Translations under genes and position numbers: made by a program
The notes under the pieces: generated by a model
Database searches by the model: none
Seen by the model: the letters and a program-made list of their open reading frames with translations, nothing else
Told to the model about the DNA's origin: nothing
NCBI GenBank assembly: GCA_036941025.1
Contig: JAYMNP010000001.1
Span: 2,998,501 to 3,062,500 of the forward strand
Direction of reading: 5' to 3'
Source of the DNA: Lachnospiraceae bacterium JLR.KK002
GTDB taxonomy: Bacteria > Bacillota > Clostridia > Lachnospirales > Lachnospiraceae
DNA: 64,000 bases
Shown: positions 17,945 to 26,785 of the stretch, piece after piece
Position numbering within the stretch: position 1 is the first letter of the stretch
How the letters are laid out: every line of letters begins with the position of its first letter

Positions 17945-18211
17945 CTATTCCTCATAAAATCCATGAGTGAACATGTCGTCTAACTGTGCAAACACTTCTT
18001 CTTCATCCTCACCGGAAACGGTTACGGTTACCTCCGCTCCTTTTTTCGCTCCCAGTGCGGTAATCATCAGTACACTCTTTCCATTGGCCTTTTTCGCACC
18101 GCTGGTAAGGGTCACTTCACTCTTATGTTTCCCGGCAAATCTCGCAATATCCGCTGCAGGCCTTGCATGGATTCCCAGCGTATTTTTCACGGTATAAGTT
18201 GCTGTTTTCAT
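17945..18211 (-). CDS. HPr-family phosphocarrier protein
   Basis: 88-residue phosphocarrier with phospho-histidine His15 in NTLGIHARPAA. The Ser46 position is also kept (NGKSVLMITALGAKKGAEVTV), so regulation by HPr kinase is possible. It lies between dhaM and enzyme I with gaps of 13 and 11 bases. It is expected to carry phosphate from the adjacent enzyme I to DhaM. It may be a dedicated carrier or the general HPr; context favours the former. Confidence 0.93.
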   Translation of the reverse strand: MKTATYTVKNTLGIHARPAADIARFAGKHKSEVTLTSGAKKANGKSVLMITALGAKKGAEVTVTVSGEDEEEVFAQLDDMFTHGFYEE

Positions 18212-18224
18212 GATTTCCTCCGTA

Positions 18225-18614
18225 TTATTCTAATTTGGACAACTGTTTTGCCAGTTCTGCCGCTTCCGCAACCTCCGCCATGGTTCCGCCTATGGCTGCC
18301 TGTACGGCTGCGCTGACTGCTCCCTCTAAAATGGGCGCGTCTGCAATCACCACTTCGATATCTTCTTCCAGCAAATCTATGGCCATCTGAGAACTTAGAA
18401 TACCGCTGCCCAAATCCGCCAGAATAACCACGCCGTCTCCGTCACTGGCATCCATAATACCCTGACGAATCCGAAGTGCGTCTGTTCCGATACTGCCGTC
18501 TTCCATACCTCCCACTGCCACCACACGATGATCTTTTCCCGCCATCTGTACCGCCAGCTCATAAATTCCTTCGGCTGCTTTTTTGCTGTGGGATACAATC
18601 AATAATCCTACCAT
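18225..18614 (-). CDS. dhaM: Dihydroxyacetone kinase phosphotransfer subunit DhaM (EIIA domain only)
   Basis: EIIA(Man)-like domain that passes phosphate from HPr to ADP bound in DhaL. The 129-residue protein begins MVGLLIVSHS with the phospho-acceptor His9 and has ILADLGSGILSSQM later. It is the single-domain form; the HPr and enzyme I parts found fused in E. coli DhaM are separate neighbouring genes here. It starts 7 bases after dhaL. Confidence 0.95.
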   Translation of the reverse strand: MVGLLIVSHSKKAAEGIYELAVQMAGKDHRVVAVGGMEDGSIGTDALRIRQGIMDASDGDGVVILADLGSGILSSQMAIDLLEEDIEVVIADAPILEGAVSAAVQAAIGGTMAEVAEAAELAKQLSKLE

Positions 18615-18621
18615 ATTAACC

Positions 18622-19251
18622 TCACTTTATGTTTTCCAGATAAAATGCACGAATTGCTTCCAGTGTAATCAGGGATGACGTTGCTCCCGGATCCTGATGT
18701 CCGATACTTCTGTCTCCAAGATAGCTTGCACGTCCTTTGGTAGCACGGATGGTTTTGGTAAATTCCACCCCTTCTTTTGCCGCGTCGCACATATGGTTCA
18801 GACAGTCTTCCGCACTTTCTCCCGCTTCGATTCCTTTTGTAAGAGCTTCCAGGGCCGGTTCCAGGGCATCCAGCATGGTCTTTTCTCCTCTCTCTGCCTT
18901 GCCCCGCATTTTAATACCGCCGATTACCGCTGTCATCATCTCTTTTGCATCTTCCAGCGTAATCTCCTTTTTACCGTTCACAGCTCCTGCTGCTTTCATA
19001 TATGCAGTACCGTACAGAGGGCCGGAAGCTCCTCCCACCTTGGATAACAGTACCATACCGGTTTTCTTCAGAACCGCACTGATATCCTCTTCTTCCTGGG
19101 GAAGCTGCTGCAGTACTTCCGTAAATCCTCTGGCCATGTTAATCCCATGATCCGCATCACCGATTGCGGAATCCAGATCTGTCAGAAATTCTTTGTTTGC
19201 AATGATGTCCTCTCCGATTTTCTGCATACATTGATATATTTTGGTTGCCAT
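18622..19251 (-). CDS. dhaL: Dihydroxyacetone kinase ADP-binding subunit DhaL
   Basis: Nucleotide subunit of the PTS-dependent kinase; its bound ADP is rephosphorylated in place. Of 209 residues, the metal-binding aspartates lie in DSAIGDADHGINMARGF. The nucleotide-binding GGASGPLYGTAYMKA and the C-terminal GRASYLGDRSIGHQDPGATS are intact. It is the first gene of the operon and follows an AGGAGG site. A strong sigma-54 promoter lies upstream. Confidence 0.96.
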   Translation of the reverse strand: MATKIYQCMQKIGEDIIANKEFLTDLDSAIGDADHGINMARGFTEVLQQLPQEEEDISAVLKKTGMVLLSKVGGASGPLYGTAYMKAAGAVNGKKEITLEDAKEMMTAVIGGIKMRGKAERGEKTMLDALEPALEALTKGIEAGESAEDCLNHMCDAAKEGVEFTKTIRATKGRASYLGDRSIGHQDPGATSSLITLEAIRAFYLENIK

Positions 19252-19293
19252 AAGAATCCTCCTGTCTCTTGTTATATTTATCTGGCATGTATC

Positions 19294-19307
19294 GGGGAAA
19301 TTTCCCC
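19294..19307. promoter_or_regulatory. Perfect palindrome in the dhaL leader
   Basis: GGGGAAATTTCCCC is a perfect 14-base palindrome between the sigma-54 promoter and dhaL, roughly 45 bases before the start codon. Its position downstream of the promoter suits a repressor roadblock or an RNA stem. The protein that binds it is unknown. Confidence 0.45.
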
Positions 19308-19328
19308 AATCGCTTATAATTATATATA

Positions 19329-19344
19329 AGCAAATTCTGTGCCA
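19329..19344 (-). promoter_or_regulatory. Sigma-54 promoter (-24/-12) of the dhaL operon
   Basis: On the minus strand TGGCAC, AGAAT and TTGCT match the sigma-54 consensus exactly, including the critical GG and GC twelve bases apart. It begins two bases after the stop codon of the activator gene and points to dhaL. Any enhancer would have to lie inside the 3' part of the activator gene; no TGATA-N5-TAYCA array was found there. Confidence 0.9.
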
Positions 19345-19346
19345 GT

Positions 19347-21464
19347 TTATTTAACCGTTTTTGTTTCCAGATGATATTTCCGGGCTTTGGCCGCCACGGT
19401 TTTATGGGTCAGGCCCAGCGCTTTTCCCGCTGCATTAAAACTTCCGTATGTTTCCAGAGCCCGGCGGATAATTTCTTTTTCATAATATGCAAAAGGGTGT
19501 ACTTCTTCCCCTTCCCACCGGCTGTCCCCCGGAAGGCTTCGGCTGTCCCGGACGGGAATATCATAAGCCTCCGGACTGCTTTCTTTCTGTTTTTCACCGG
19601 AAAAAATATTTTCACTGATATAATGGGGCAGGTCTTTTCGCCGCACCTGGAATCCGTCGGCCAGGATATTCACCCGCTCCATCACATTTTCCAGTTCCCG
19701 TATATTCCCCGGCCAGGAATACTGAAGAATGGCCTCCATGGCCTCCGGCGTTAAATACTTGGGCTCCCGGTTTAAATCCGCCGCAATTTTATTCAGGAAA
19801 TGTTCGGCCAGCACAGGAATATCCTCCCGGCGTTCCCGCAGAGGCGGCAGCCAGATGGGGATTACATTGAGACGGTAATACAAATCCTCCCGGAATTCTC
19901 CCTGTTCCACCAGTTCTTCCAGATTCCGGTTGGTGGCTGCAATAATCCTGGCGTCCACCCGAATCGTTCTGTCATCCCCCACCCGCTGAAATTCTTTTTT
20001 CTGAATTACCCGCAGCATTTTGGCCTGCATGGACCTATCCAGTTCTCCAATTTCATCCAGAAAAATCGTGCCTTTGTGGGCCAGCTCAAATTTACCGATT
20101 TTCGTCTTAATGGCTCCTGTGTAGGCCCCTTTTACATGGCCGAACATCTCGCTTTCCAGCAGATTCTCCGGTATGGCCGCACAGTTTACCCGGATAAAAT
20201 CATGACTGGCCCGCTCGCTGGAATAATGGATGGCTTCTGCTATCAGCTCTTTTCCCGTACCGCTTTCTCCCCGTATCAGCACGTTAAAATTATTGTCCGC
20301 TGTCTTCGCCGCAAGCTGCATGGCGTCATAAAGTTTGCTGCTGATACCCACAATCCGGTTAAACGCCGGGTTCAGCTTGTTGCGCCGGTTCAGTTCTTCC
20401 TCCAGATATTCCGTTTTGGCTGACAGATGGTGAATCCGCTCCACCAGTTCCTGCACCTCGCTCAGGCTTTTCACCACGGAAATACCGCCCATAATCTGCT
20501 GATTTACAATGATGGGAACCACATTCAGCACCAGATTTTTCCCATTCTTTTTCTGACAGATGGTGCCCATAATTTTCTGGCCCTTTTCCAGTACTCTGGC
20601 GGCGCTTCCTCCGTCGTCAAAAGCCAGTATGTCGTCGCCTTCCCGTACCTGTTCTCCGGTGATATCCTCCCAGGCCCCGTTTACATAGGTGACAGCCCCT
20701 TTCTGGTCGAACACGCAGATTCCGTCCTGCACAGCCTCCAGAATCTGGTAATATTTCTCTTTCAGTTCTTTTACCTCTTCAAATTCCCAGCTAATCCGCA
20801 CCAGCTGGGACACGTCTTCCAGAGTGGTAATGGTTCCCTTTATTTCTCCGTTTTCCAGAATGGGCCTGGTATTTCCCACCATGGTAGAGGTTCCGATGGT
20901 CTGGGTATAGACAGTCACGGGCTCCCTGTCCCGTATGGCCCGCAGCATTTTACTTCCCGCAAACACATCTTCCGCCCTGCGGCCCAGCGCCTCCATTTCC
21001 GGAATCCCCAGCAGCTTTTCCGCCTCCCGGTTGTAAATAATCACGGTTTCCTGTTTGTCCGTCACCACCAGCCCGCTGGCAATGCTGCTGTATATATTTT
21101 CCGCAGTGATTACATGTTCCTGCAGCAGGGTATCCACCTGGCTGAGTTCCGCCTGATTCAGGTTCAGATCGTGTTCCAGAAAATCACCTTCCAGAAAATC
21201 CTGCATTTCCAGCGAGGCTTCCTCTGCCTGTTCTCCCTGGGTAATCAGAATAATTTCCTCACCCTTTTTGATTTTCATGGAAGTAACCAGCAGAAGGCTG
21301 GTCAGAGGCACGTCATGAAATCCTTTCCGCCGGATATGGAAATTCACATGGTATTTCCGCCGGAGCCTTTCTGCCTTCTGCACCAGCATGGCTGCAATTC
21401 TGACATGGAGCCCCTTTTCACTGTGAATTTTCACCACCGCTTCTGTTCTGTCTTCTCTCATCAT
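19347..21464 (-). CDS. Sigma-54-dependent activator with N-terminal HPr-like domain (DhaR/LevR-like role)
   Basis: A 705-residue regulator. Residues 1-90 look like an HPr domain: [25 protein letters not shown] places His20 where HPr has His15, though the following proline is replaced by isoleucine. Two PAS-like regions follow (about 125-225 and 235-345). Then comes an AAA+ domain with Walker A GESGTGKE, the sigma-54 contact loop GAYTGA and Walker [10 protein letters not shown], and a Fis-type helix-turn-helix at the end ([19 protein letters not shown]). It lies between rpoN and dhaL. It is inferred to activate both dha promoters, with the HPr-like domain sensing PTS phosphorylation. Confidence 0.9.
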   Translation of the reverse strand: MMREDRTEAVVKIHSEKGLHVRIAAMLVQKAERLRRKYHVNFHIRRKGFHDVPLTSLLLVTSMKIKKGEEIILITQGEQAEEASLEMQDFLEGDFLEHDLNLNQAELSQVDTLLQEHVITAENIYSSIASGLVVTDKQETVIIYNREAEKLLGIPEMEALGRRAEDVFAGSKMLRAIRDREPVTVYTQTIGTSTMVGNTRPILENGEIKGTITTLEDVSQLVRISWEFEEVKELKEKYYQILEAVQDGICVFDQKGAVTYVNGAWEDITGEQVREGDDILAFDDGGSAARVLEKGQKIMGTICQKKNGKNLVLNVVPIIVNQQIMGGISVVKSLSEVQELVERIHHLSAKTEYLEEELNRRNKLNPAFNRIVGISSKLYDAMQLAAKTADNNFNVLIRGESGTGKELIAEAIHYSSERASHDFIRVNCAAIPENLLESEMFGHVKGAYTGAIKTKIGKFELAHKGTIFLDEIGELDRSMQAKMLRVIQKKEFQRVGDDRTIRVDARIIAATNRNLEELVEQGEFREDLYYRLNVIPIWLPPLRERREDIPVLAEHFLNKIAADLNREPKYLTPEAMEAILQYSWPGNIRELENVMERVNILADGFQVRRKDLPHYISENIFSGEKQKESSPEAYDIPVRDSRSLPGDSRWEGEEVHPFAYYEKEIIRRALETYGSFNAAGKALGLTHKTVAAKARKYHLETKTVK

Positions 21465-21484
21465 GATTTCCTTCTTCCTGAACT

Positions 21485-22825
21485 TCAGTGATACTCTTTC
21501 CGCTGGCGGACATTGGGAATCTGAAGCTGTTCCCGGTATTTCACCACCGTCCGCCTGGAAATGCCTATTCCCATTTTTTCCAGTTCCCGGACAATCCCGG
21601 AATCACTGAGGGGATTGCTCTTATCTTCTTCCCGGACAATTTTTTCTATACAGGAACGGGCATCTTTTTCTGCTCCTTTATTGGAAAAAAAATATTTCAG
21701 CTCAAATATTCCCCAGCGGCATTCCAGATATTTATCTTTCAGAGCCCGGCTTACCGTGGATTCATGCATACCGATATCCTGTGCAATATCAGCCAGATTC
21801 ATAGGGCTTAAGCAGATTTTTCCTTTTTCAAAAAATGCTTCCTGCCGTTCCACAACAGCTTCCGCCACTCTGCGCAGAGTTTCCTCTCTCCGCTCAATAT
21901 TCTTCAGAAAAGTCCTGGCCTCCCGGTACTGCTCCTGCAGATATTCGTAGTCTGCTCCCAGGTTTTCCCGGTTCAAAAGGGGCAGATAATCCTGATTAAT
22001 TCTGGGAAATGTACTCCTTTCCCGGTTCATAATAATCTGATACGCCCCGTTATTGCTCCGGACCGTAATATCAGGGTAAATAAATTCCCCCTGGGTTCCG
22101 GTTCCATACCCCTGTCCCGGCACAGGTTCCAGCTCTTTGATACGGGCAATCAGCCCCAGCACCTTTTCTCTGCTCCATCCGGTTTCCCGGCAGATTCGGG
22201 GTATTCTGTTATGTATGATTTCGTCCGTACAGTTTGCCACCAGCCGGTACAGGTCGTTGTTATCCCCCTCCAGCTCTGCAATCTGCAGCAGCAGACATTC
22301 CCGCAGATTCCGGGCAAAAACGCCGCAGGGCTCCAGCTTCTGCAGGCTGAGGATTTCTGCTTCCACCTCCTGCTCCGTCACTCCCAGTATACGGGAAATT
22401 TCCGAACTGCTCATTTTCAGGTATCCGGATTCTTCCATACATTCTATCAGATATTCCGCCAGATTCTGTCTGTCAGGCTTTAAATTCCAGGTGCAGAGCT
22501 GCATTCTGAGATGTTCTTTCAGACTGGTTCCACAGCTTTTTTCATCCACCAGCCCATTGATATACTCCTGGTCCCGTGCCGGCACATACTGTTCCCCGGA
22601 CGCATAATACGTCTTTCTTTCCCATCCCGGCGAAGGTTCTGCTTCCGGTTCTTCTCTTTCCCCGTCTTCCGGTTCCTGGCAGGTCAGCATGGGATTGGAC
22701 AGCACGGTATCTTCCATATACTGTTCCAGCTCCGGCCCGCCCATCTGCAGTATGGACAGGGACTGTTCCATCTGAGGCGTTAAAGCCAGTTTCTGGGTCT
22801 GTTTCATTGTAAGTTCCAAATCCAT
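21485..22825 (-). CDS. rpoN: RNA polymerase sigma-54 factor
   Basis: Sigma factor that needs AAA+ activators. The glutamine/leucine-rich N-terminal activator region (MKQTQKLALTPQMEQSLSIL), the core-binding region and the C-terminal RpoN box (SRRTVVKYREQLQIP, normally ARRTVAKYRE) are present in 446 residues. AAGGAGGTG precedes the start. It lies 20 bases before the activator gene, so regulator and sigma factor are probably co-transcribed. Confidence 0.96.
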   Translation of the reverse strand: MDLELTMKQTQKLALTPQMEQSLSILQMGGPELEQYMEDTVLSNPMLTCQEPEDGEREEPEAEPSPGWERKTYYASGEQYVPARDQEYINGLVDEKSCGTSLKEHLRMQLCTWNLKPDRQNLAEYLIECMEESGYLKMSSSEISRILGVTEQEVEAEILSLQKLEPCGVFARNLRECLLLQIAELEGDNNDLYRLVANCTDEIIHNRIPRICRETGWSREKVLGLIARIKELEPVPGQGYGTGTQGEFIYPDITVRSNNGAYQIIMNRERSTFPRINQDYLPLLNRENLGADYEYLQEQYREARTFLKNIERREETLRRVAEAVVERQEAFFEKGKICLSPMNLADIAQDIGMHESTVSRALKDKYLECRWGIFELKYFFSNKGAEKDARSCIEKIVREEDKSNPLSDSGIVRELEKMGIGISRRTVVKYREQLQIPNVRQRKEYH

Positions 22826-22936
22826 GCTGCAGTGTCACCTCCTTCAGTTCCTCCGGGCGTATTATATGTAACCGGGCAGCTTGTCCGAACTGTTACTATT
22901 ATATCATATTATAAATGCATTTGTTGCTTTTTTCTG

Positions 22937-22965
22937 TTGATGTGAAAGATTTTTAACGGTATAAT
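22937..22965 (+). promoter_or_regulatory. Sigma-A promoter of the ArsR-family gene
   Basis: TTGATG, a 17-base spacer and TATAAT lie 56 bases before the ArsR-type start codon. This spacing and orientation fit its promoter. Confidence 0.75.
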
Positions 22966-23020
22966 CAGTTAGAGAGAAAGATACGTCCGGAAAAGCCGGA
23001 CCCGAACGAAAGGAATTTTC

Positions 23021-23302
23021 ATGAACCAGAAAGAATTTGAAGAACTTGCAGAATTATTTAAAATATTCGGAACTCCAACCAGACTCCAGATTATGTACGC
23101 TCTGGTGAATAAGGAAAAGTGCGTCTATGACATCGCAGAGGAACTGGGCATGTCCCAGAGCGCCATCTCCCACCAGCTCAGTATCCTGAAACAGAACCGG
23201 CTGGTCAAAAACCGCAGAGACGGAAAAACCATTTATTACTCTCTGCTGGATTCCCATGTACTCACCATTATTGACCAGGGACTGGAGCATATCCGTGAAT
23301 AA
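23021..23302 (+). CDS. ArsR/SmtB-family metal-sensing repressor
   Basis: Winged-helix repressor of 93 residues: LFKIFGTPTRLQIMYAL, then the recognition helix SQSAISHQLSILKQNRLV and the wing RRDGKTIYYSL. The C-terminal helix reads D-x-H-X10-H-X2-E (DSHVLTIIDQGLEHIRE). This is the alpha-5 zinc site of CzrA/SmtB-type sensors. The alpha-3 motif has one cysteine (KCVYDIAE). Zn(II) or Co(II)/Ni(II) sensing is therefore likely. No metal transporter is adjacent, so the regulon lies elsewhere. The gene converges on a diguanylate cyclase 16 bases away. Confidence 0.9.
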   Translation: MNQKEFEELAELFKIFGTPTRLQIMYALVNKEKCVYDIAEELGMSQSAISHQLSILKQNRLVKNRRDGKTIYYSLLDSHVLTIIDQGLEHIRE

Positions 23303-23318
23303 AGAGCCCGCGCTCCGG

Positions 23319-24491
23319 CTATGATACGGGGCCCTGTTCCTGGCTGTTGAAATGTCGGTATGTATACTCGTTATTGCTTCCCTTTTTCCAGCCCCGGCAG
23401 ACGGTCCTGTTTTTCCCGGTCTGTTTTGCCTCATATAACGCCGAATCCACTTCCTTAAACAGCAGGATACTGTTTTTGTCCTGAGGCTGTATTTCTGTCA
23501 TGCCCAGAGAAATGGTTATTTTCCCGGTAACTCCTTCCACCGTAACCTGTTCTACCTCCCGGCGAATCCGTTCCGCCATATTATAGGCTTCCATCTCTCC
23601 TTTTCCCACCAGAATCAGGCCAAACTCCTCGCCGCCGTATCTTGCGGCTATATCTGCTTCGCCGATGTTTTTCTGAATCAGGGAAACAATTTTCAGAATT
23701 ACATTATCTCCTGTGGCATGGCCAAACGTATCATTGATTCTCTTAAAGTTATCAATATCAATAATAATCAGTGACAGAGGGCAGTCCTTGTCACATTTCT
23801 GAAGATATTCATTCAGTTTGTCATAAAAAATCTTATGATTATAAAGGCCGGTCATGGAGTCCCGCTGGGAAATTTCCAGTATTTCTTCTTTTTCCTGATG
23901 GATTTTCTGATTTTCCTTCTCAAAATTCACCACCACGGAAGTCAGCACTTTACTGAAGGAAAAGGCCACTATGGTAAAGCCGATAAAGATAACCAGAAGT
24001 ACCTCTTTGCTGTTATCCGGTTTAAATTCCGTAGACGGAATCATCCCGTAATTGATTCCTGCATAAACCAGAATCGCCATGACAAAAGCCACATACCGGA
24101 AGTATTTTTCCCGGTACACATTGGCAAAAATCACCGGATAGGTCAGTGTCATGCACATATAGGGCACGGAACTGTGCACTGACACTACGGTTCCCAGAAG
24201 CAGGAACTGCATGAACAGAAACAGTACCGTTATCACCTGTTCCCCAAGAACTTTTCCAAGACAGCGGAAAATCAGTTCCATAACGCCGGCTTCCAGTACC
24301 ATCATAACACTGGGCTTCAAAATAAAGGTCTCCCAGTATTCTCTTTTGCTGCACTCCGGCACCGGCTGATAAAAAATAAACAGCAGCACTTCAATAAAAA
24401 CAACCAGACCTATACTGATCCAGATAAAGCGCATTACCTTTTTATTCCATTCTGTTATGCTTACATATGCAATATTGCGGTTATTATCCAT
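23319..24491 (-). CDS. Membrane diguanylate cyclase
   Basis: Makes cyclic di-GMP. The first about 200 residues contain five or six hydrophobic helices (for example IWISIGLVVFIEVLLFIF). A coiled-coil linker (NFEKENQKIHQEKEEILEIS) leads to a GGDEF domain with SMTGLYNHKIFYDKL, DIDNFKRINDTFGHATGD and the active site YGGEEF. Length 390 residues. An RxxD inhibitory site is not evident just before the active loop. The sensed signal is unknown. Confidence 0.93.
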   Translation of the reverse strand: MDNNRNIAYVSITEWNKKVMRFIWISIGLVVFIEVLLFIFYQPVPECSKREYWETFILKPSVMMVLEAGVMELIFRCLGKVLGEQVITVLFLFMQFLLLGTVVSVHSSVPYMCMTLTYPVIFANVYREKYFRYVAFVMAILVYAGINYGMIPSTEFKPDNSKEVLLVIFIGFTIVAFSFSKVLTSVVVNFEKENQKIHQEKEEILEISQRDSMTGLYNHKIFYDKLNEYLQKCDKDCPLSLIIIDIDNFKRINDTFGHATGDNVILKIVSLIQKNIGEADIAARYGGEEFGLILVGKGEMEAYNMAERIRREVEQVTVEGVTGKITISLGMTEIQPQDKNSILLFKEVDSALYEAKQTGKNRTVCRGWKKGSNNEYTYRHFNSQEQGPVS

Positions 24492-24586
24492 AATTATATT
24501 TCAGGCCTCTCCTGTTCTGTAATTTCTTTTATTCTATCATGAAACGACGGTTATCGCCACTGTTTATTTTATCAGAATTTACACTC

Positions 24587-24615
24587 TTGACATCTTTCTT
24601 TTTTCTGTATAAAAT
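24587..24615 (+). promoter_or_regulatory. Sigma-A promoter of the glutamate-synthase-like gene
   Basis: TTGACA, 17 bases and TAAAAT lie about 50 bases before the ATG at 24664. AGGAGG precedes that ATG. Confidence 0.7.
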
Positions 24616-24663
24616 AGTAATAATTACTGATATTATTTTATACAAATGTAAAGGAGGAAGCAC

Positions 24664-26073
24664 ATGGCAGTTTACAAATGCAGTATTTGCGGAGCAATTT
24701 TTGACGAGGAAAAAGAAGGGAAGAAGCTGGAAGAACTGGAGGCCTGTCCGGTCTGCAAACAGCCCATATCCAAATTTGAAAAAATTTCAGAGGATGACGG
24801 CACAGAGGAAGCAGCCTCTTTTGACGGAGAGCTGGCTTACGACGCCCGGTTTGAACGCCACGACAAATCGGCCCGGTATATGGAAGAAATCCATGAAATG
24901 GCTGTCACCGGCAGAAGTATCGGCGGCTCCATGGGAACACAGATGGCCATGCCGGGATGGGATGATATTTTATTACCGGGCGCTCAGCTTGCCCGATTTC
25001 CGCTGAACGAAGAAGACCCGGTGGATACCCGCACCGTCATCGGCAAACATGCGAAACAGCCCATGATACTGGAACACCCGGTCTACATATCCCACATGTC
25101 TTTCGGCGCTCTCTCCAGAGAAATCAAGATTGCTCTGGCCAAAGGGTCCTGCATGGCCAGAACCGCCATGTGCAGCGGAGAAGGCGGCATACTGCCCGAA
25201 GAACAGGAAGCGGCTTACAAATATATTTTTGAATATATTCCCAACAAATACAGCGTAACCGATGAAAATCTGAGAAAAGCCGATGCGATAGAAATCAAAA
25301 TCGGCCAGGGCACCAAACCTGGCATGGGCGGCCATCTTCCCGGTGAAAAAGTTACGGAAGAAATTGCCGCACTCCGGGGAAAAAAGACGGGAGAGGATAT
25401 CCAGAGCCCCAGCAAATTCCCGGAGCTCAATTCCAGAGAGGATTTGAAGCAGATGGTAGATATGCTCCGGGAGCGTTCGGAAGGCCGCCCCATCGGCATT
25501 AAGATTGCAGCCGGAAATATTGAAATGGATCTGGCTCAGTGTGTCTATGCCGCTCCTGATTTTGTCACCATTGACGGCCGTGGAGGGGCTACCGGTTCCA
25601 GTCCGCTGTTTTTGAGGGAAGCTACCAGTATTCCCACCATCTACGCCTTGCACCGGGCCAGAACATATCTGGATTCTGTTCATTCCGATATGGAACTGGT
25701 AATTACCGGAGGGCTGCGCGTTTCTTCCGACTTTGCAAAAGCACTGGCCATGGGGGCAGATGCAGTTGCCATTGCCAGCGCAGGGCTGATAGCCGCAGCC
25801 TGCCAGCAGTACCGCATCTGCGGAAGCGGCAACTGCCCTGTGGGAATTGCCACACAGGATCCGGAACTTCGTTCCCGGCTGCATATTGACGCGGCGGCAC
25901 AGCGCACGGCTAATTTCCTGAATGTGTCACTGGAAGAACTGAAGACTTTTGCAAGGATTACCGGACACAGCTCTGTTCATGATTTAAACAGGTCTGACCT
26001 GGTTACCCTGAACCGGGACATTGAAGCATATACGGGAATTCTTCATGCAGGAAAACCCCGGCAGGAATTCTGA
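24664..26073 (+). CDS. Rubredoxin-glutamate synthase domain fusion protein
   Basis: A 469-residue fusion. Residues 1-45 form a rubredoxin-like metal site (CSICG and CPVCK, two CxxC pairs). The rest matches the FMN-binding alpha-subunit central/C-terminal domain of glutamate synthase (PVYISHMSFGALS, EIKIGQGTKPGMGGHLPGEKV, TIDGRGGATGSSP, GADAVAIASAGL). A cluster-like motif CRICGSGNCPVG lies in AACQQYRICGSGNCPVGIATQ. No amidotransferase domain is present. An electron-transfer or ammonia-dependent glutamate synthase role is inferred. Confidence 0.9.
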   Translation: MAVYKCSICGAIFDEEKEGKKLEELEACPVCKQPISKFEKISEDDGTEEAASFDGELAYDARFERHDKSARYMEEIHEMAVTGRSIGGSMGTQMAMPGWDDILLPGAQLARFPLNEEDPVDTRTVIGKHAKQPMILEHPVYISHMSFGALSREIKIALAKGSCMARTAMCSGEGGILPEEQEAAYKYIFEYIPNKYSVTDENLRKADAIEIKIGQGTKPGMGGHLPGEKVTEEIAALRGKKTGEDIQSPSKFPELNSREDLKQMVDMLRERSEGRPIGIKIAAGNIEMDLAQCVYAAPDFVTIDGRGGATGSSPLFLREATSIPTIYALHRARTYLDSVHSDMELVITGGLRVSSDFAKALAMGADAVAIASAGLIAAACQQYRICGSGNCPVGIATQDPELRSRLHIDAAAQRTANFLNVSLEELKTFARITGHSSVHDLNRSDLVTLNRDIEAYTGILHAGKPRQEF

Positions 26074-26105
26074 AACGGATAATTTTGCCCTGCCGTTCAG
26101 ACTGC

Positions 26106-26150
26106 GAAAAGGGGCCGAAAAATCTGTTCATGATTTTTCGGCCCCTTTTC
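26106..26150. terminator. Bidirectional terminator
   Basis: A perfect 19-base stem (GAAAAGGGGCCGAAAAATC and complement) with a 7-base loop lies between the convergent genes ending at 26073 and 26168. The A/T ends of the stem give T-runs on both strands, so it can serve both genes. Confidence 0.9.
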
Positions 26151-26167
26151 CGGTATCATCCTGCTTT

Positions 26168-26752
26168 CTATATCAATTCCCATATGTGGCTGATTATTAC
26201 ATTCATTCCTCCCACAACCAGCAGAAATCCGCCGGCCAGATAGGCTTTTATCTTATGCTCAAATCCCAGCCGGTAACCGGTATACATACCAAATACCGTA
26301 ACCAGAACGGTCATAATGGTAATGAGTATCAGGATAATCCACATGCTGCTTTCCAGAAATCCAAAGGCAAGACCGGTGAGCAGGGTGAAGATACTGGTTC
26401 TTGCATAAAGTCTGACAAACTCCAGAACATCAAACTTTTCTTCCCTGCGCTCTACAATCCGCTCATTCCGCCAGGCTTTCAGAAACAGCCTGGCGCCCAG
26501 GCAGAGGAAGATTGCAGCCGCAATGACCTGCCCCAGGAAAACTTCCCCCTCTTTTCCCATGCTTCTGCACAGGAGCACGGAAATGAAATCTCCGATTCCC
26601 AGAGCAAGCACCTGCCCTGCCACCAGAATCCCGCAGAATGCCAGCAGTTGCTTTCGCTCTACTTTTGCAACCAGCGACCCCTGGCATTCCATCACTGCAA
26701 AGATATCCAGAGATATTCCCAATATAATAATCAGCTCTTCCACAACACTCAT
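26168..26752 (-). CDS. Divergent MntP/YtaF-like membrane protein
   Basis: A 194-residue protein with six hydrophobic helices in two groups of three. The first repeat has LGISLDIFAVMECQGSL, which resembles the MntP manganese exporter helix with its conserved aspartate. The second repeat has TSIFTLLTGLAFGFL where MntP has TSLDAMAVG, so the second aspartate is missing. The C-terminus (AYLAGGFLLVVGGMNVIISHIW) also fits the family. Manganese export is doubtful for this reason; it may act on another substrate. It is the last gene of the MMPL cluster. Confidence 0.65.
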   Translation of the reverse strand: MSVVEELIIILGISLDIFAVMECQGSLVAKVERKQLLAFCGILVAGQVLALGIGDFISVLLCRSMGKEGEVFLGQVIAAAIFLCLGARLFLKAWRNERIVERREEKFDVLEFVRLYARTSIFTLLTGLAFGFLESSMWIILILITIMTVLVTVFGMYTGYRLGFEHKIKAYLAGGFLLVVGGMNVIISHIWELI

Positions 26753-26785
26753 AACTCCGCTCCCGCCTTTGTTCTAAAGGTCTGC

